Origin: Robiginitomaculum_A sp036478535
GTDB lineage: Bacteria > Pseudomonadota > Alphaproteobacteria > Caulobacterales > Maricaulaceae
Reading direction: 5' to 3'
Assembly (NCBI GenBank): GCA_965224735.1
Contig: OZ245059.1
Coordinates: 1,116,001-1,180,000, forward strand
DNA length: 64,000 bases
Under the pieces are notes generated by a model. That model was not told the origin of the DNA. It was given only the letters and a program-made list of their open reading frames with translations, and did not search any database. Of this stretch, positions 52,901 through 61,656 are shown in pieces; the first letter of the stretch is position 1; each line of letters starts with the position of its first letter. The translations under genes and the position numbers were made by a program.

Positions 52901-53224
52901 ATGGCCAATATTATTATTTCTAATCTTGAAGCAATTCCAGGCGTCACAATTGTCAAACATTTGGGCATGGTACAAGGCAATACGGTGCGCGCGAAACATA
53001 TGGGCCGTGACATCATGGCGGGACTTAAAAATATCGTGGGCGGAGAGTTACGCGGTTATACTGAACTTTTAACCGACTCGCGCGAGGAATGTACCCAGCG
53101 CATGATTGAACACGCCCAGGCTTTGGGCGCAAATGCTGTGCTCAATGTACGGTTTTCGACATCTTCCGTAAGCGCAGGCGCCTCAGAGCTATTTGTATAC
53201 GGCACCGCAGTTGTAGTACAATAA
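52901..53224 (+). CDS. YbjQ/UPF0145 family protein (107 aa)
   Basis: This is a short domain protein of the YbjQ (heavy-metal-binding-like, DUF74) family, with VKHLGMVQGNTVRAKH, the glycine-rich GLKNIVGGELRGYTELL, AHAQALGANAVLNVRF-like segments and a C-terminal LFVYGTAVVV. Members form pentameric rings, and function is not known. The next gene, which encodes a second copy with a membrane anchor, starts two bases after the stop, so the two are co-expressed. Confidence 0.85.
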   Translation: MANIIISNLEAIPGVTIVKHLGMVQGNTVRAKHMGRDIMAGLKNIVGGELRGYTELLTDSREECTQRMIEHAQALGANAVLNVRFSTSSVSAGASELFVYGTAVVVQ

Positions 53225-53226
53225 AC

Positions 53227-53661
53227 ATGGTTGGTTTCATCATATTTTTGGCTTTGCTTAGTGTTGGTTTTGTTTTTGGCCGCACAGCAGAAGCAAACCA
53301 TTTCAAATCTTTAATTGAACGCGAAGAAAAACTCTCTCACATCACGATCACCACAACTAAAAAGCTACCTGATGGGTATCGCTCCAGCGAATTTGTTGCT
53401 GGTAATGTTGTTATTTCCATTGATTATTTTAAACGAATTGCTGCGGCCTTACGCGGCCTTGTTGGCGGAAGAATAGCCTCATACACATCACTTCTAGAGC
53501 GGGCACGGCGCGAAGCCGTCTTGCGTATGAAAGAAGAAGCCGACAAAGAAGGCGCAAGCATGATTGCCAATGTTAGGCTGGAGACATCATCAGTGTTTCA
53601 AGATGCCAAACAGCTAGTTGGCTCGCTTGAAGTTTACGCTTATGGCACAGCTTTAAAATAG
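53227..53661 (+). CDS. YbjQ-like protein with N-terminal membrane anchor (144 aa)
   Basis: A hydrophobic N terminus (MVGFIIFLALLSVGFVFG) precedes a second YbjQ domain. LRGLVGGRIASYTSLLERAR, EADKEGASMIANVRLETSSV and LEVYAYGTALK parallel the first gene. The pair may assemble into a mixed complex with the anchored copy at the inner membrane. It converges on the BON-domain gene with only four bases between stops. Confidence 0.8.
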   Translation: MVGFIIFLALLSVGFVFGRTAEANHFKSLIEREEKLSHITITTTKKLPDGYRSSEFVAGNVVISIDYFKRIAAALRGLVGGRIASYTSLLERARREAVLRMKEEADKEGASMIANVRLETSSVFQDAKQLVGSLEVYAYGTALK

Positions 53662-53665
53662 ACGC

Positions 53666-54790
53666 TTATTTATAAATGCGAATCCACTGGCCTTTTACAT
53701 AAGTAACAGGAACCATTTTCCCTGTTGATGGGTTAAGAGTATAGGACTGACTTTCCGATCCAGGCACAGCTTGGCGTGCAGCTTGACGTGCAGTGGTTGC
53801 ACCCAAAACCCGTGATGGTTTTGCGCCTGGCGGCAAGGGCGCGCCGCCCGCGCCTAAAGATCCTGGTGTATCTGGAACATAAGGGATAGGCGTGACACCT
53901 TCTGGTATTTCTACGCGCTGACCCGTTTGTGGGTCAAGATAATATGGTTCTCCGCTATCAATCGCATCATAATCAAGTGCGGCCTTATTTGGTGCATTTT
54001 GAGGGGCGCCTATCGGTGGTAGTTCTTGAGGCTGGGATAGTTGTTGGGGCTGGGATAGTTCTTGGGGCTGGGGCACTGACAAATATCTGTAATCTTGCAA
54101 GCTCGGGCGTGGAATGTTTTGGGGCGTATAGTTTGGCACATTACCCCAGCGCGTACCATTAGTTGGCTGCCTTTGATAGCCAGGCTCTTGTGTGCTTTGT
54201 ACAGATGCGTTTTGTACAGAACTATCGCCATAAATGTGCACATAGGATATAATTTCGCGTGCCCCGCGCGTTGTCGAAGCCGTATGCGCTGCAAGCGCTA
54301 ATTCTTCGGACGAGCGCGCTACGCCGAGCAAATAAACAATGCCATCATGAACTTTTATATTATAATTACTCGATTTAACCTTAGAATTGGCAAGAAGCCG
54401 TGCGCGAACGGATTGGCGCAAAACGACATCTTTCGTGTTACGGATAAACCCTTGTTTGCCTGTTAATTTTATTTCATTACCAACTTGGAAAATCTTTGAC
54501 GCGGACCATGCAATTCGTTCGGCCTCTATGCGATCTTCTTGACGATCAACATTTCCTGAGAGAACCACAACCCCTTGAGCAACAGCAACACTCACACCAG
54601 CAAGTGAAAACCCTTCAACACGCCCCATACGCGCTTTGATAGCCCGGCCAGCATTTATGTCATTGAGGGAGCGGGCAAAATTGCGCTCATCACCCTTTTT
54701 CATACCAGCGGTAACAAGTTGGCAGCCGTTCAAAGCAAGACTGCTAAGCACGATGACAAAGGCGGAAAGTATTATAGTTAATTTTCTCAT
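53666..54790 (-). CDS. BON-domain lipoprotein with Pro/Gln-rich C terminus
   Basis: The signal (IILSAFVIVLSSLALNGC) ends in an LNGC lipobox, Cys 23. Two BON domains follow, about residues 45-115 and 115-190 (VVLSGNVDRQEDRIEAER, IVYLLGVARSSEELALA). They suggest an OsmY/DolP-like phospholipid-binding envelope protein. The C-terminal ~170 residues are low complexity, with a six-residue repeat SQPQEL/SQPQQL/SQPQEL encoded by an 18-nt tandem repeat (54021-54073). The DolP-like role is inference from the domain pair and lipid anchor. Confidence 0.8.
   Translation of the reverse strand: MRKLTIILSAFVIVLSSLALNGCQLVTAGMKKGDERNFARSLNDINAGRAIKARMGRVEGFSLAGVSVAVAQGVVVLSGNVDRQEDRIEAERIAWSASKIFQVGNEIKLTGKQGFIRNTKDVVLRQSVRARLLANSKVKSSNYNIKVHDGIVYLLGVARSSEELALAAHTASTTRGAREIISYVHIYGDSSVQNASVQSTQEPGYQRQPTNGTRWGNVPNYTPQNIPRPSLQDYRYLSVPQPQELSQPQQLSQPQELPPIGAPQNAPNKAALDYDAIDSGEPYYLDPQTGQRVEIPEGVTPIPYVPDTPGSLGAGGAPLPPGAKPSRVLGATTARQAARQAVPGSESQSYTLNPSTGKMVPVTYVKGQWIRIYK
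54021..54073. repeat. 18-nt tandem repeat inside the BON lipoprotein gene
   Basis: AGTTCTTGAGGCTGGGAT and two close variants follow each other (54021-54038, 54039-54056, 54057-54073). The unit keeps the reading frame and encodes a Ser-Gln-Pro-Gln-rich hexapeptide. Confidence 0.9.
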
Positions 54791-54893
54791 AAAACCAAAA
54801 TACGCCTATGTCCTTAATCAAAGCTTACCAAATGTGGTGCTTTTTATTAAAAAAATCTCATATGACAGGTGAATTGACACATGGGGTTTCATT

Positions 54894-54923
54894 GGTAGGA
54901 TTAAATATGGCAGGATTAAATAT
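54894..54923. repeat. 15-nt tandem duplication at the DUF2794 start
   Basis: GG[T/C]AGGATTAAATAT occurs twice, and the second copy ends directly before the ATG at 54924. Each unit contains AGGA, so the duplication moves or doubles the ribosome-binding site. Confidence 0.9.
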
Positions 54924-55280
54924 ATGAGCGCAAAAATTATTCCGTTAACTCCCCGTAACCTGGCGCAGAACACTAAGACAGTTTCGCAAATTTCATTTGA
55001 TCGCTATGAGATTGGGCTTATCCTCAATATTTACGGGCAGATGGTTAGCAAGGGATTATGGAAAGATTATGCCATGGACATGCTACCAGCGCGCGCGGTT
55101 TTCTCTGTTTACCGCAAAGCTAGCGAAAATCCGCTCTACCAAATTATTAAAACCCCAGCCTTGCGCAATAAACAAGGCCAATTTAGCATCATTGCGCCAG
55201 GGGGGCTTATTTTAAAGCGCGGACATGATTTGAAAGCCGTATTGTGTGTGTTTGATAAACAGCGGTTTAGTGCCTTATAA
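54924..55280 (+). CDS. DUF2794 domain protein (118 aa)
   Basis: The sequence matches the alphaproteobacterial DUF2794 family: a FDRYEIGLILNIYGQMVSKG core, WKDYAMDMLPARAVFSVYRKAS and the ending GGLILKRGHDLKAVLCVFD. No function is established for the family. The final codons lie in a 15-16-nt tandem duplication (TTTAGTGCCTTATAA and a variant at 55266-55297). Confidence 0.88.
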   Translation: MSAKIIPLTPRNLAQNTKTVSQISFDRYEIGLILNIYGQMVSKGLWKDYAMDMLPARAVFSVYRKASENPLYQIIKTPALRNKQGQFSIIAPGGLILKRGHDLKAVLCVFDKQRFSAL

Positions 55281-55440
55281 TTTTAGTGCGTTATAATTGT
55301 CCACAGACTCTAATATATCAAAGAAAGAAAGGAAAAGAAAAAAGAAAACGGATTCTTTTCCATTGTTTCGCAAAGTTATCAAGTTTCACAAAGTTATCAA
55401 TTTTTGCCCAGTTGTCAATTTTTGCATAGTGAAGAAAGCG
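55266..55440. repeat. Cluster of short tandem duplications after DUF2794
   Basis: TTTAGTGC[C/G]TTATAAT occurs twice at 55266-55297, spanning the DUF2794 stop. Further right, AAAGTTATCAA occurs twice, and TTTTTGCCCAGTTGTCAA with its variant TTTTTGCATAG follow before the stop of the minus-strand BI-1 gene. No strong terminator stem is seen between these convergent genes. Confidence 0.75.
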
Positions 55441-55448
55441 AAGGCGTT

Positions 55449-56195
55449 TTAATCACGCCCGAATAAACTCATCAAGAAACTAAACATGTTGATGAACGCT
55501 AGCAATAACATCGCAGCACCAAATACAGAATATTTTTCCGTCATATCCTTGTCGCCAACAGTGCTATAATAAACGCGTTTGAGCATTTGTGTTTTCCAGG
55601 CCGTCAATCCAGCAATTCCTAACAAACCTAACGCATTAAGAGCGAGTACAAATGTTGAATCAGCTGCTTGCTTTAACACGAACGCATTAAGGAATAGCAT
55701 AACTATTGCTCCAATAAACGCCATTGTAAAAAATACAAGCAGTCCAGATAAATCTTTCTTAATTGTATAACCAATTAAGCTTACGCCGCCAAACATAGCA
55801 GCAGCCATAAAGAAGATTCGAACAGAAATCATCGGGTCTTTAAAGGCAGCGATAACCGAGAGCCAGATCCCTATAACGGCAGCAAAGCCGAACAAAAAGG
55901 TCTTCACCCCTCCAATACTCATTGAGTGGAGCTTTGCGCCGATCCTGCCAAACACAAACATTATTCCAAGGCTTAAGATCAAAGCCGTGGAAGGGCGCGT
56001 TAATGTATAAGCCAATGGTGTTGGCATACCATTGGCGTCTAACAACAAAAATTTAGCGACAAGCAGAGCAACAAGACCCGATACACCCATAGCCATGATC
56101 ATATATTTATAAGTCCCGAGCATGAAGCTACGCAGGCCTAAGTCCATTTCGCCTTGCGCGGATGTGGATATCGGGCCGCCTTGATAATTATTCAT
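55449..56195 (-). CDS. Bax inhibitor-1/YccA family membrane protein
   Basis: This 248-residue protein has seven hydrophobic segments. A soluble N terminus (MNNYQGGPISTSAQGEMDLG) precedes a first helix region with FMLGTYKYMIMAMGVSGLVALL. The family pattern includes FMAAAMFGGVSLIGYT and the end FLMSLFGRD. BI-1 homologues act as pH-dependent leak channels or modulate membrane proteases such as FtsH. The bacterial role is not settled. Confidence 0.9.
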   Translation of the reverse strand: MNNYQGGPISTSAQGEMDLGLRSFMLGTYKYMIMAMGVSGLVALLVAKFLLLDANGMPTPLAYTLTRPSTALILSLGIMFVFGRIGAKLHSMSIGGVKTFLFGFAAVIGIWLSVIAAFKDPMISVRIFFMAAAMFGGVSLIGYTIKKDLSGLLVFFTMAFIGAIVMLFLNAFVLKQAADSTFVLALNALGLLGIAGLTAWKTQMLKRVYYSTVGDKDMTEKYSVFGAAMLLLAFINMFSFLMSLFGRD

Positions 56196-56340
56196 GAAAA
56201 TTCTCCAAAATAAGAGGCTTACACAAATATGCGTGTAAGAATACTCCTCTATATAGGCATTTATTCTTATAATTCAAACGAATTTATACATATTCAAAAC
56301 ATATATAATCAGGATCACACTTTTTACTGCTATAAAACCT

Positions 56341-56446
56341 CCGAAATACACCGAAATACACCGAAATACATAGACACTAGCGAATCAGAACGTACAAATT
56401 ACGGGGTAAGGGCAGGGCAGGGGCAGGGCAGGGCAGGGGCAGGGGC
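56341..56446. repeat. Two simple repeats between BI-1 and the giant surface gene
   Basis: CCGAAATACA occurs three times in succession (56341-56370). From 56409 a G-rich stretch of alternating GGGCA and GGGGCA units follows, with about seven G runs of three or more. The G-rich strand could in principle fold into a quadruplex near the 3' end of the minus-strand gene at 56472. Confidence 0.85.
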
Positions 56447-56471
56447 TGTGACTTAATAAAACATTTAAATT

Positions 56472-59400
56472 TTACTTCTTGTTGGGTGAAATTCGATTTA
56501 AAAGGCTACGGGCTGTGTTTTGGTCAAACTTCATGCGTAACTTCACATAAGCGCCTTTTTGCGCATAATCAGCAGCCGTAAAATCATCATCACTATACCC
56601 ATCTACATTATAGCCAAGGCTCAGCCAGACATTTTCGACAGGGGAAACGCCGATAGAAGGGCCGTAAGAATAGCTAAGTGTATCGCGGTTCTTTAAAGCA
56701 GAACCATGAAAACCAATGTCAATGCGCGGGGTAATATCAAAACGGGTTTCACCGCCGATAAGATGGGTAACGCCACTAAAGTTTTGCGCGCCAATATTGG
56801 TCTGCACATATTTAACGCCGTAATTTCCAGACAGCTGCCAGCGATCTAAGATTTGCTTGTTCAAAGCAAGATTGTTGACCACTTTCTTAACCTGGGTACC
56901 ATCAAGCTTATTGTCGATAATCATATCAAGACGGTTGAGTACAATTAAATTTTCATTGCGCGGACGCCAAGTAAGGGCAAGACGGCTATCTACGCGGTTG
57001 CTAACGCCCGTACCTAGCCCCCCCCTGGCCAAAGAAAGTGGCGTGACGTCTGACCAATTTGCACGAACAGCGCCAGCAAAAGATAGTCTTTCTGACACTT
57101 TGCGCGCGCCTGCAACGCTGACAATATATGTGTGGGACGATGCCCCATGGCGCGTTTCTACTCGGGCTGACGCGCTGGTATTATTGGTGCGGTACCCGAC
57201 TCCAACATAGCCAGACATATAGCCTTCATTGGTGTCATAAGGCGAAATAGCAGCCTTTGGTGTTATTTGTTTAATACTGCCTTGTGCTTGCAAAATACGG
57301 CGGTTGGCAACACCTGCGGACACGCTCCATTTATCAGTAAGCTGTACTTGTTGGTTAAGGCCAATTGTTGCGCCAAGGCGCCGCCCGCTATCGGAGGAAA
57401 TCATATCAGAGCCAGCGGACGCTTCAGCGCCAACCCAGGGCTTAACGCTAATGCCGATCGCCGTGTTCTGGCCGCCCATATTACCGCCGTTTAAAATATC
57501 ATGGGTAATATGTGCAGTGGCTTTGCTGCCCAAAGTCTTGTCAATCGAGAGACGCGTGCGCTGCGGATAATCACTAACACTATCTTTTCCGCCCAAAGGC
57601 TGCTCATGAGAAATTTGGAAAGTTGCGCCATGTTTTGGCACGCTATAACGCGCAGACGCCGTTGCAAGAAGCGACTCGCGATTATTACTGCCAACAATAT
57701 TATCTTTAACTTGGCGAAAACCTGCCGAAAGACCAAGCACATCACTTTCTTGCTCAACCTTAATATCAGCTAAAGTTCGCGTACTGCCAGTGCCGAGATT
57801 TTCTTGTTTGGACAAGCTTGCGCGCACTGTACGAGACCCACGGCGCCCCGTTTTGCGATTTTCAAACTCTTGAATTTTGTAAGCAATATTGGCGCCATAA
57901 CGGCGAATATCACTCGTTGTGGTCGAGCGTTGCTTAAGGCCAAATCCACTCTCTTCTTGGCGGATATAAGCATCGACCTGTAGTTTATCGCTCGTATGAA
58001 TGACTTCAAGCAAATAGGCATTCGATGTTACCCGTGCTGTATTTGCATCCTTTTTGATCGTAACGGCATATTCCGCGCGCACTTCAGTGTCTTTAGAGAC
58101 TTGCGCTATTATTTCTGCGCCAACCATGTTAGCATGGCCATCGGCATTGTTACCATTACCACCTTCATGAACAAAAGTCGAACCGACTTGAACTTTGCCG
58201 CCCATAATTTGCGTTTGCACACGCCCGCCATAGCTTAGATTGCGTTCGCTATCTGCGGCAGTTTCATAATCAATTACGATAACTTTGGGGTTAAACCCAC
58301 TGTCAGTCGCGTCAACAGGCAGGCGGAAAATAATTTTGCCCGTATAAGTGTCCAATGTGTAATCAAGGTGACGAACAAGACGGCGGCTATTGAGCACAAT
58401 ATCAGGGCGGGTTCTGTCGCGAGTTTCAATCGTTATGGTTTCCGAATTAGCGAGAACATAAGGATTGCTTAAATAGAACGGCCCGCTAGTCCCATCTGTT
58501 GCAATTTCATCTTTGGTAAAACCCTGATTGGTCTCTGCCGCATAGGCAATTGCCTGGAATTTTTCTCCAAGGTACTCACTTTTAAAGCCAGACAAATGAC
58601 GATTATAGCGGGTTAATTTACCTTCGGTAATATTCGTTTCGTAATCACCGAACATTGCCGAGAAGCTTTTCTTCTCTAGTTTGATGTAAACAGGGTAACG
58701 AGACGCCGCTTCAAATTCATTATAAGAACGATCTCCATAAAGCGTATAATAAGCGTTCGGGTCAATATTCGTTTCAAAATGACCATCACGGCTGCTGCGT
58801 TTTTTATCTGTATCAACCGCAAGCGTTAGAAGCCAATTTCCTTTAATCAAACCTTTGGCAAATAGAGCAACGCGGCCATCCGTTTCCAAACCTTCAGAAG
58901 CGCCATTTGCCAGAGCAATAGTTTTATTCGTTAGGTTATTATAAGCCGTGCTTCCTTCAGCAAGGCCTACGATAATCCAGTCACGTTTCTCTGGCGTAAG
59001 GCGCATATAGCGTATGATCTTACGACCAGAATCGAGTGTGATGATGACCGTTATTTTACCAGCTCTAAGCGTTGGTTCTAGAACAACACGGGCGATACCG
59101 TCCACGCCAACAACCATGTTATCCTTGGCTGAAAGCGGCGTAGCCAATGTATCCTCGCCCTCCAGGCGCGATTGGTTATAAAGACGATAAGGCAGCGGCA
59201 CTTGTATGTCAGTTATCCGTCCAGCATGAACTGGGCGTCCAGCTTCATCTTCCAGGCGAATAGCTAAAACTGGTTTTGTGCGGCCATCTGCAACAAGTAC
59301 GGACTGATCTGGCAATGCTGTGGCACGGGCTATCTTGCTGACATAATGGATATCGTGTGATATTGTTTTTATCAATCTTCCGTTCATATCTGATATTTCA

Positions 59401-61538
59401 GCGTAGAACTTATTTTTACCGCCAAGCAAATCAACACCCCGCCAACGGCTGAGCATAACTTGACGTTTTGCATCACTATCACGGGCTTCAAAATTGCCAG
59501 ATGAAACAGGTTTACCGTTCAAGAACAAGGTTACCTTTTGGTTTGGTTTATGCTTAATACCAATGTTAACGGAAGGAATTGAAGGTGTGCGCTTTGGTGA
59601 TGGATAAACCCAATCAATATCAGCCGTTTGTCTACCCAGCCAATTTGCATCATAATCTTTATATTCGGTTTGATCGTTAAAGTCTTTAATGTCCTTTTTT
59701 TCAACAAAGTTTTTTGTTTTCTTCAGGTAGAAATTTGCGCGCCAAAGGCCGCCACCTTGCACCTCAACGAATTGGGAAATAGCTTTGCCAGCATAGCGAG
59801 AGTTCTCCTCGCACACCATAGGCTCAAAGCCTTTCGGTAATGTTTCCTCGTCTAGCTGCACAACATGTGTACCAGGCTTCACGCCTTCAAAATGATAAAG
59901 TCCATTTTTGTCAGAAATCGCATATGCGCCTGTTTCCATATAAAGACGCACGCCCGCTACGCCGTCGCCTCCGAGGATTTCGCGAGCCCAGTCTTCCTCA
60001 CCATCGCAAGAATTTTGCGAAATACGGCCAACAACAGTGCTATGGGTGCGAAACAGATCTTCACGAATTTGTAAGCTTGCGCGCGAGATATTGGAAGAAT
60101 TTTGGTTGTGAGCATCTATGGCAACAATAGAATTAACCGCCTTGCCAACGCGCGCACCAGCGCCTATTTTCAAAGTATATTTAAGTTCTATTTCCTGATT
60201 TACAAAAAGTGCGCCAAGACTAAATTTCAGATCACGGCCATTAACGGAGACTTGCGGGTCTGCAAAGGCCTTCCCGTCCAAAGTTGTTGTCCCGCTTAGA
60301 TATTTGAAACCTTGCGGTAAGGTATCGCGCAAAATTACCGGAGCCCCTGCGCGGCCATTATTTTCAATGCTAACGGTATATGAAATAAAATCGCCAACAT
60401 CACCCGTTGTTTGGGAAACTGACTTATTAAGCGCAAAGTTCGTTTCTGCGTCCAGCGGAAGATCAAAGTTTAGCGGGCCTGAATTCTCCAAGGTAAAGGT
60501 TTTTCCATAGGATGCCGAAGTGAGAATAACAAAAGGGCCATTTTCAAGGTCAACAAAATCTTTCTCCTCTAATGTTGAAGCAAAACTTAAGCCTTCTGGC
60601 GGATCAACAACAACATAATACTCACCTTGCGGCGCAAGAGGAAATCTAAACTCTCCGTCACCAAGTTCATAGACACGCCCGCTAGCATCGGTCACGTCCT
60701 GCCCTGTCATAAGCGTTGAAGGATAACTCGATACTCCGTCTACGCCAAAAACTGTAGCTGGCTGCCCCGTCGCGGCATTCATCAAGGTAACACGCGTATT
60801 GTCAATGAGCTGGCCTGTAAGCCCGTTAAAAACACGGCCATAAGGGTCTATAAGCGCCGTATCAGTCGACACATCTTGGGCATTAAAATTATCAATATAA
60901 GTTGCTGTAAGCAGGGCGTTACGCTCTGCTGTCAACAGGGCATCATCATGCGCACTCGCGTCATGCGTTAAGGGCATATAAGCCCAAAACTCACCCGTAT
61001 TAGGACCCGATTCGTATAGACGTAATGTTGCATAATCTTCGCCGCTGGTCCTCAGCGTGATATTTACTGTTTCAACTTGCGTCTTGTCACCATTTTGGCC
61101 AATATCTTTAACACGAACAAACATAAGTTCACCCGTTAGATATGTGCTCGCTGGTATGAGCGGTATTGGACTGCTTGTATCAATTACAGAACCAGCTACA
61201 GAACCAGCAGGGCCAACTGTCGAAAATGGGCCAGTGAGCTTACCCGACGGACTATAATCAGAACCGTTTATTTGTTGCATTTTCGCTTCAGGCGCATTTG
61301 GGGAAAAACGGAAAAACCCTATTTCTGATTCCGTACGTGCCGCTTCAATAACAAAGCTAGCAGAGTTTGTCACCACGGTTACATTATCGCCATCAGGTGT
61401 GTCGTAACCCACCGAAGCAATGTTGGTAACTGTTTGCCCGAGCTGTGTTGCTTGTGCTTGTGAAGCTAATCCTGCTCCCAAAACACTGCCAAGCGCTGCC
61501 GTGCACCCTACCCAATGTAGAATATTGTTTTTCACCAT
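56472..61538 (-). CDS. Giant DUF11/SdrD-like outer-membrane surface protein (~1,690 aa)
   Basis: The frame opens at 61592. I prefer the ATG at 61538 (MVKNNILHWVG) because GTGGGA lies just upstream and a signal peptide follows (SVLGAGLASQAQATQL). The order is a beta-rich N-terminal region, then an SdrD/Cna_B-like segment (FRFPLAPQGEYYVVVDPPEG). A DUF11 repeat (FALNKSVSQTTGDVGDFISY) and a second SdrD-like domain (GVRLYMETGAYAISDKNGLY, HFEGVKPGTHVVQLDE) come next, then Ig-like domains. The C-terminal ~700 residues have many alternating beta strands typical of an outer-membrane barrel (SMFGDYETNI-like, RLSIDKTLG, WLSLGYNVDGYSDDDF). A surface scaffold or adhesin is inferred. No known substrate is visible. 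Confidence 0.8.
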   Translation of the reverse strand: MVKNNILHWVGCTAALGSVLGAGLASQAQATQLGQTVTNIASVGYDTPDGDNVTVVTNSASFVIEAARTESEIGFFRFSPNAPEAKMQQINGSDYSPSGKLTGPFSTVGPAGSVAGSVIDTSSPIPLIPASTYLTGELMFVRVKDIGQNGDKTQVETVNITLRTSGEDYATLRLYESGPNTGEFWAYMPLTHDASAHDDALLTAERNALLTATYIDNFNAQDVSTDTALIDPYGRVFNGLTGQLIDNTRVTLMNAATGQPATVFGVDGVSSYPSTLMTGQDVTDASGRVYELGDGEFRFPLAPQGEYYVVVDPPEGLSFASTLEEKDFVDLENGPFVILTSASYGKTFTLENSGPLNFDLPLDAETNFALNKSVSQTTGDVGDFISYTVSIENNGRAGAPVILRDTLPQGFKYLSGTTTLDGKAFADPQVSVNGRDLKFSLGALFVNQEIELKYTLKIGAGARVGKAVNSIVAIDAHNQNSSNISRASLQIREDLFRTHSTVVGRISQNSCDGEEDWAREILGGDGVAGVRLYMETGAYAISDKNGLYHFEGVKPGTHVVQLDEETLPKGFEPMVCEENSRYAGKAISQFVEVQGGGLWRANFYLKKTKNFVEKKDIKDFNDQTEYKDYDANWLGRQTADIDWVYPSPKRTPSIPSVNIGIKHKPNQKVTLFLNGKPVSSGNFEARDSDAKRQVMLSRWRGVDLLGGKNKFYAEISDMNGRLIKTISHDIHYVSKIARATALPDQSVLVADGRTKPVLAIRLEDEAGRPVHAGRITDIQVPLPYRLYNQSRLEGEDTLATPLSAKDNMVVGVDGIARVVLEPTLRAGKITVIITLDSGRKIIRYMRLTPEKRDWIIVGLAEGSTAYNNLTNKTIALANGASEGLETDGRVALFAKGLIKGNWLLTLAVDTDKKRSSRDGHFETNIDPNAYYTLYGDRSYNEFEAASRYPVYIKLEKKSFSAMFGDYETNITEGKLTRYNRHLSGFKSEYLGEKFQAIAYAAETNQGFTKDEIATDGTSGPFYLSNPYVLANSETITIETRDRTRPDIVLNSRRLVRHLDYTLDTYTGKIIFRLPVDATDSGFNPKVIVIDYETAADSERNLSYGGRVQTQIMGGKVQVGSTFVHEGGNGNNADGHANMVGAEIIAQVSKDTEVRAEYAVTIKKDANTARVTSNAYLLEVIHTSDKLQVDAYIRQEESGFGLKQRSTTTSDIRRYGANIAYKIQEFENRKTGRRGSRTVRASLSKQENLGTGSTRTLADIKVEQESDVLGLSAGFRQVKDNIVGSNNRESLLATASARYSVPKHGATFQISHEQPLGGKDSVSDYPQRTRLSIDKTLGSKATAHITHDILNGGNMGGQNTAIGISVKPWVGAEASAGSDMISSDSGRRLGATIGLNQQVQLTDKWSVSAGVANRRILQAQGSIKQITPKAAISPYDTNEGYMSGYVGVGYRTNNTSASARVETRHGASSHTYIVSVAGARKVSERLSFAGAVRANWSDVTPLSLARGGLGTGVSNRVDSRLALTWRPRNENLIVLNRLDMIIDNKLDGTQVKKVVNNLALNKQILDRWQLSGNYGVKYVQTNIGAQNFSGVTHLIGGETRFDITPRIDIGFHGSALKNRDTLSYSYGPSIGVSPVENVWLSLGYNVDGYSDDDFTAADYAQKGAYVKLRMKFDQNTARSLLNRISPNKK

Positions 61539-61617
61539 TTTTTCCCACATCTTGCCCGCGCGATGGAAACTATCGCTCCACTCTAAAATCACGTATTCAA
61601 GGTGTTTTTTAAGTTGA

Positions 61618-61640
61618 GCGCGGCATACAGCATGCCGCGC
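61618..61640. promoter_or_regulatory. Strong intergenic hairpin between the two DUF11 genes
   Basis: GCGCGGCAT (61618-61626) and ATGCCGCGC (61632-61640) form a GC-rich 9-bp stem with a five-base loop. It lies between the stop of the 386-residue DUF11 gene and the start of the giant gene, both minus strand. No T tract follows on the minus strand, so it may be an mRNA stability element that adjusts the ratio of the two proteins rather than a full terminator. Confidence 0.6.
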
Positions 61641-61656
61641 CCTTATTTGTAGTGTG

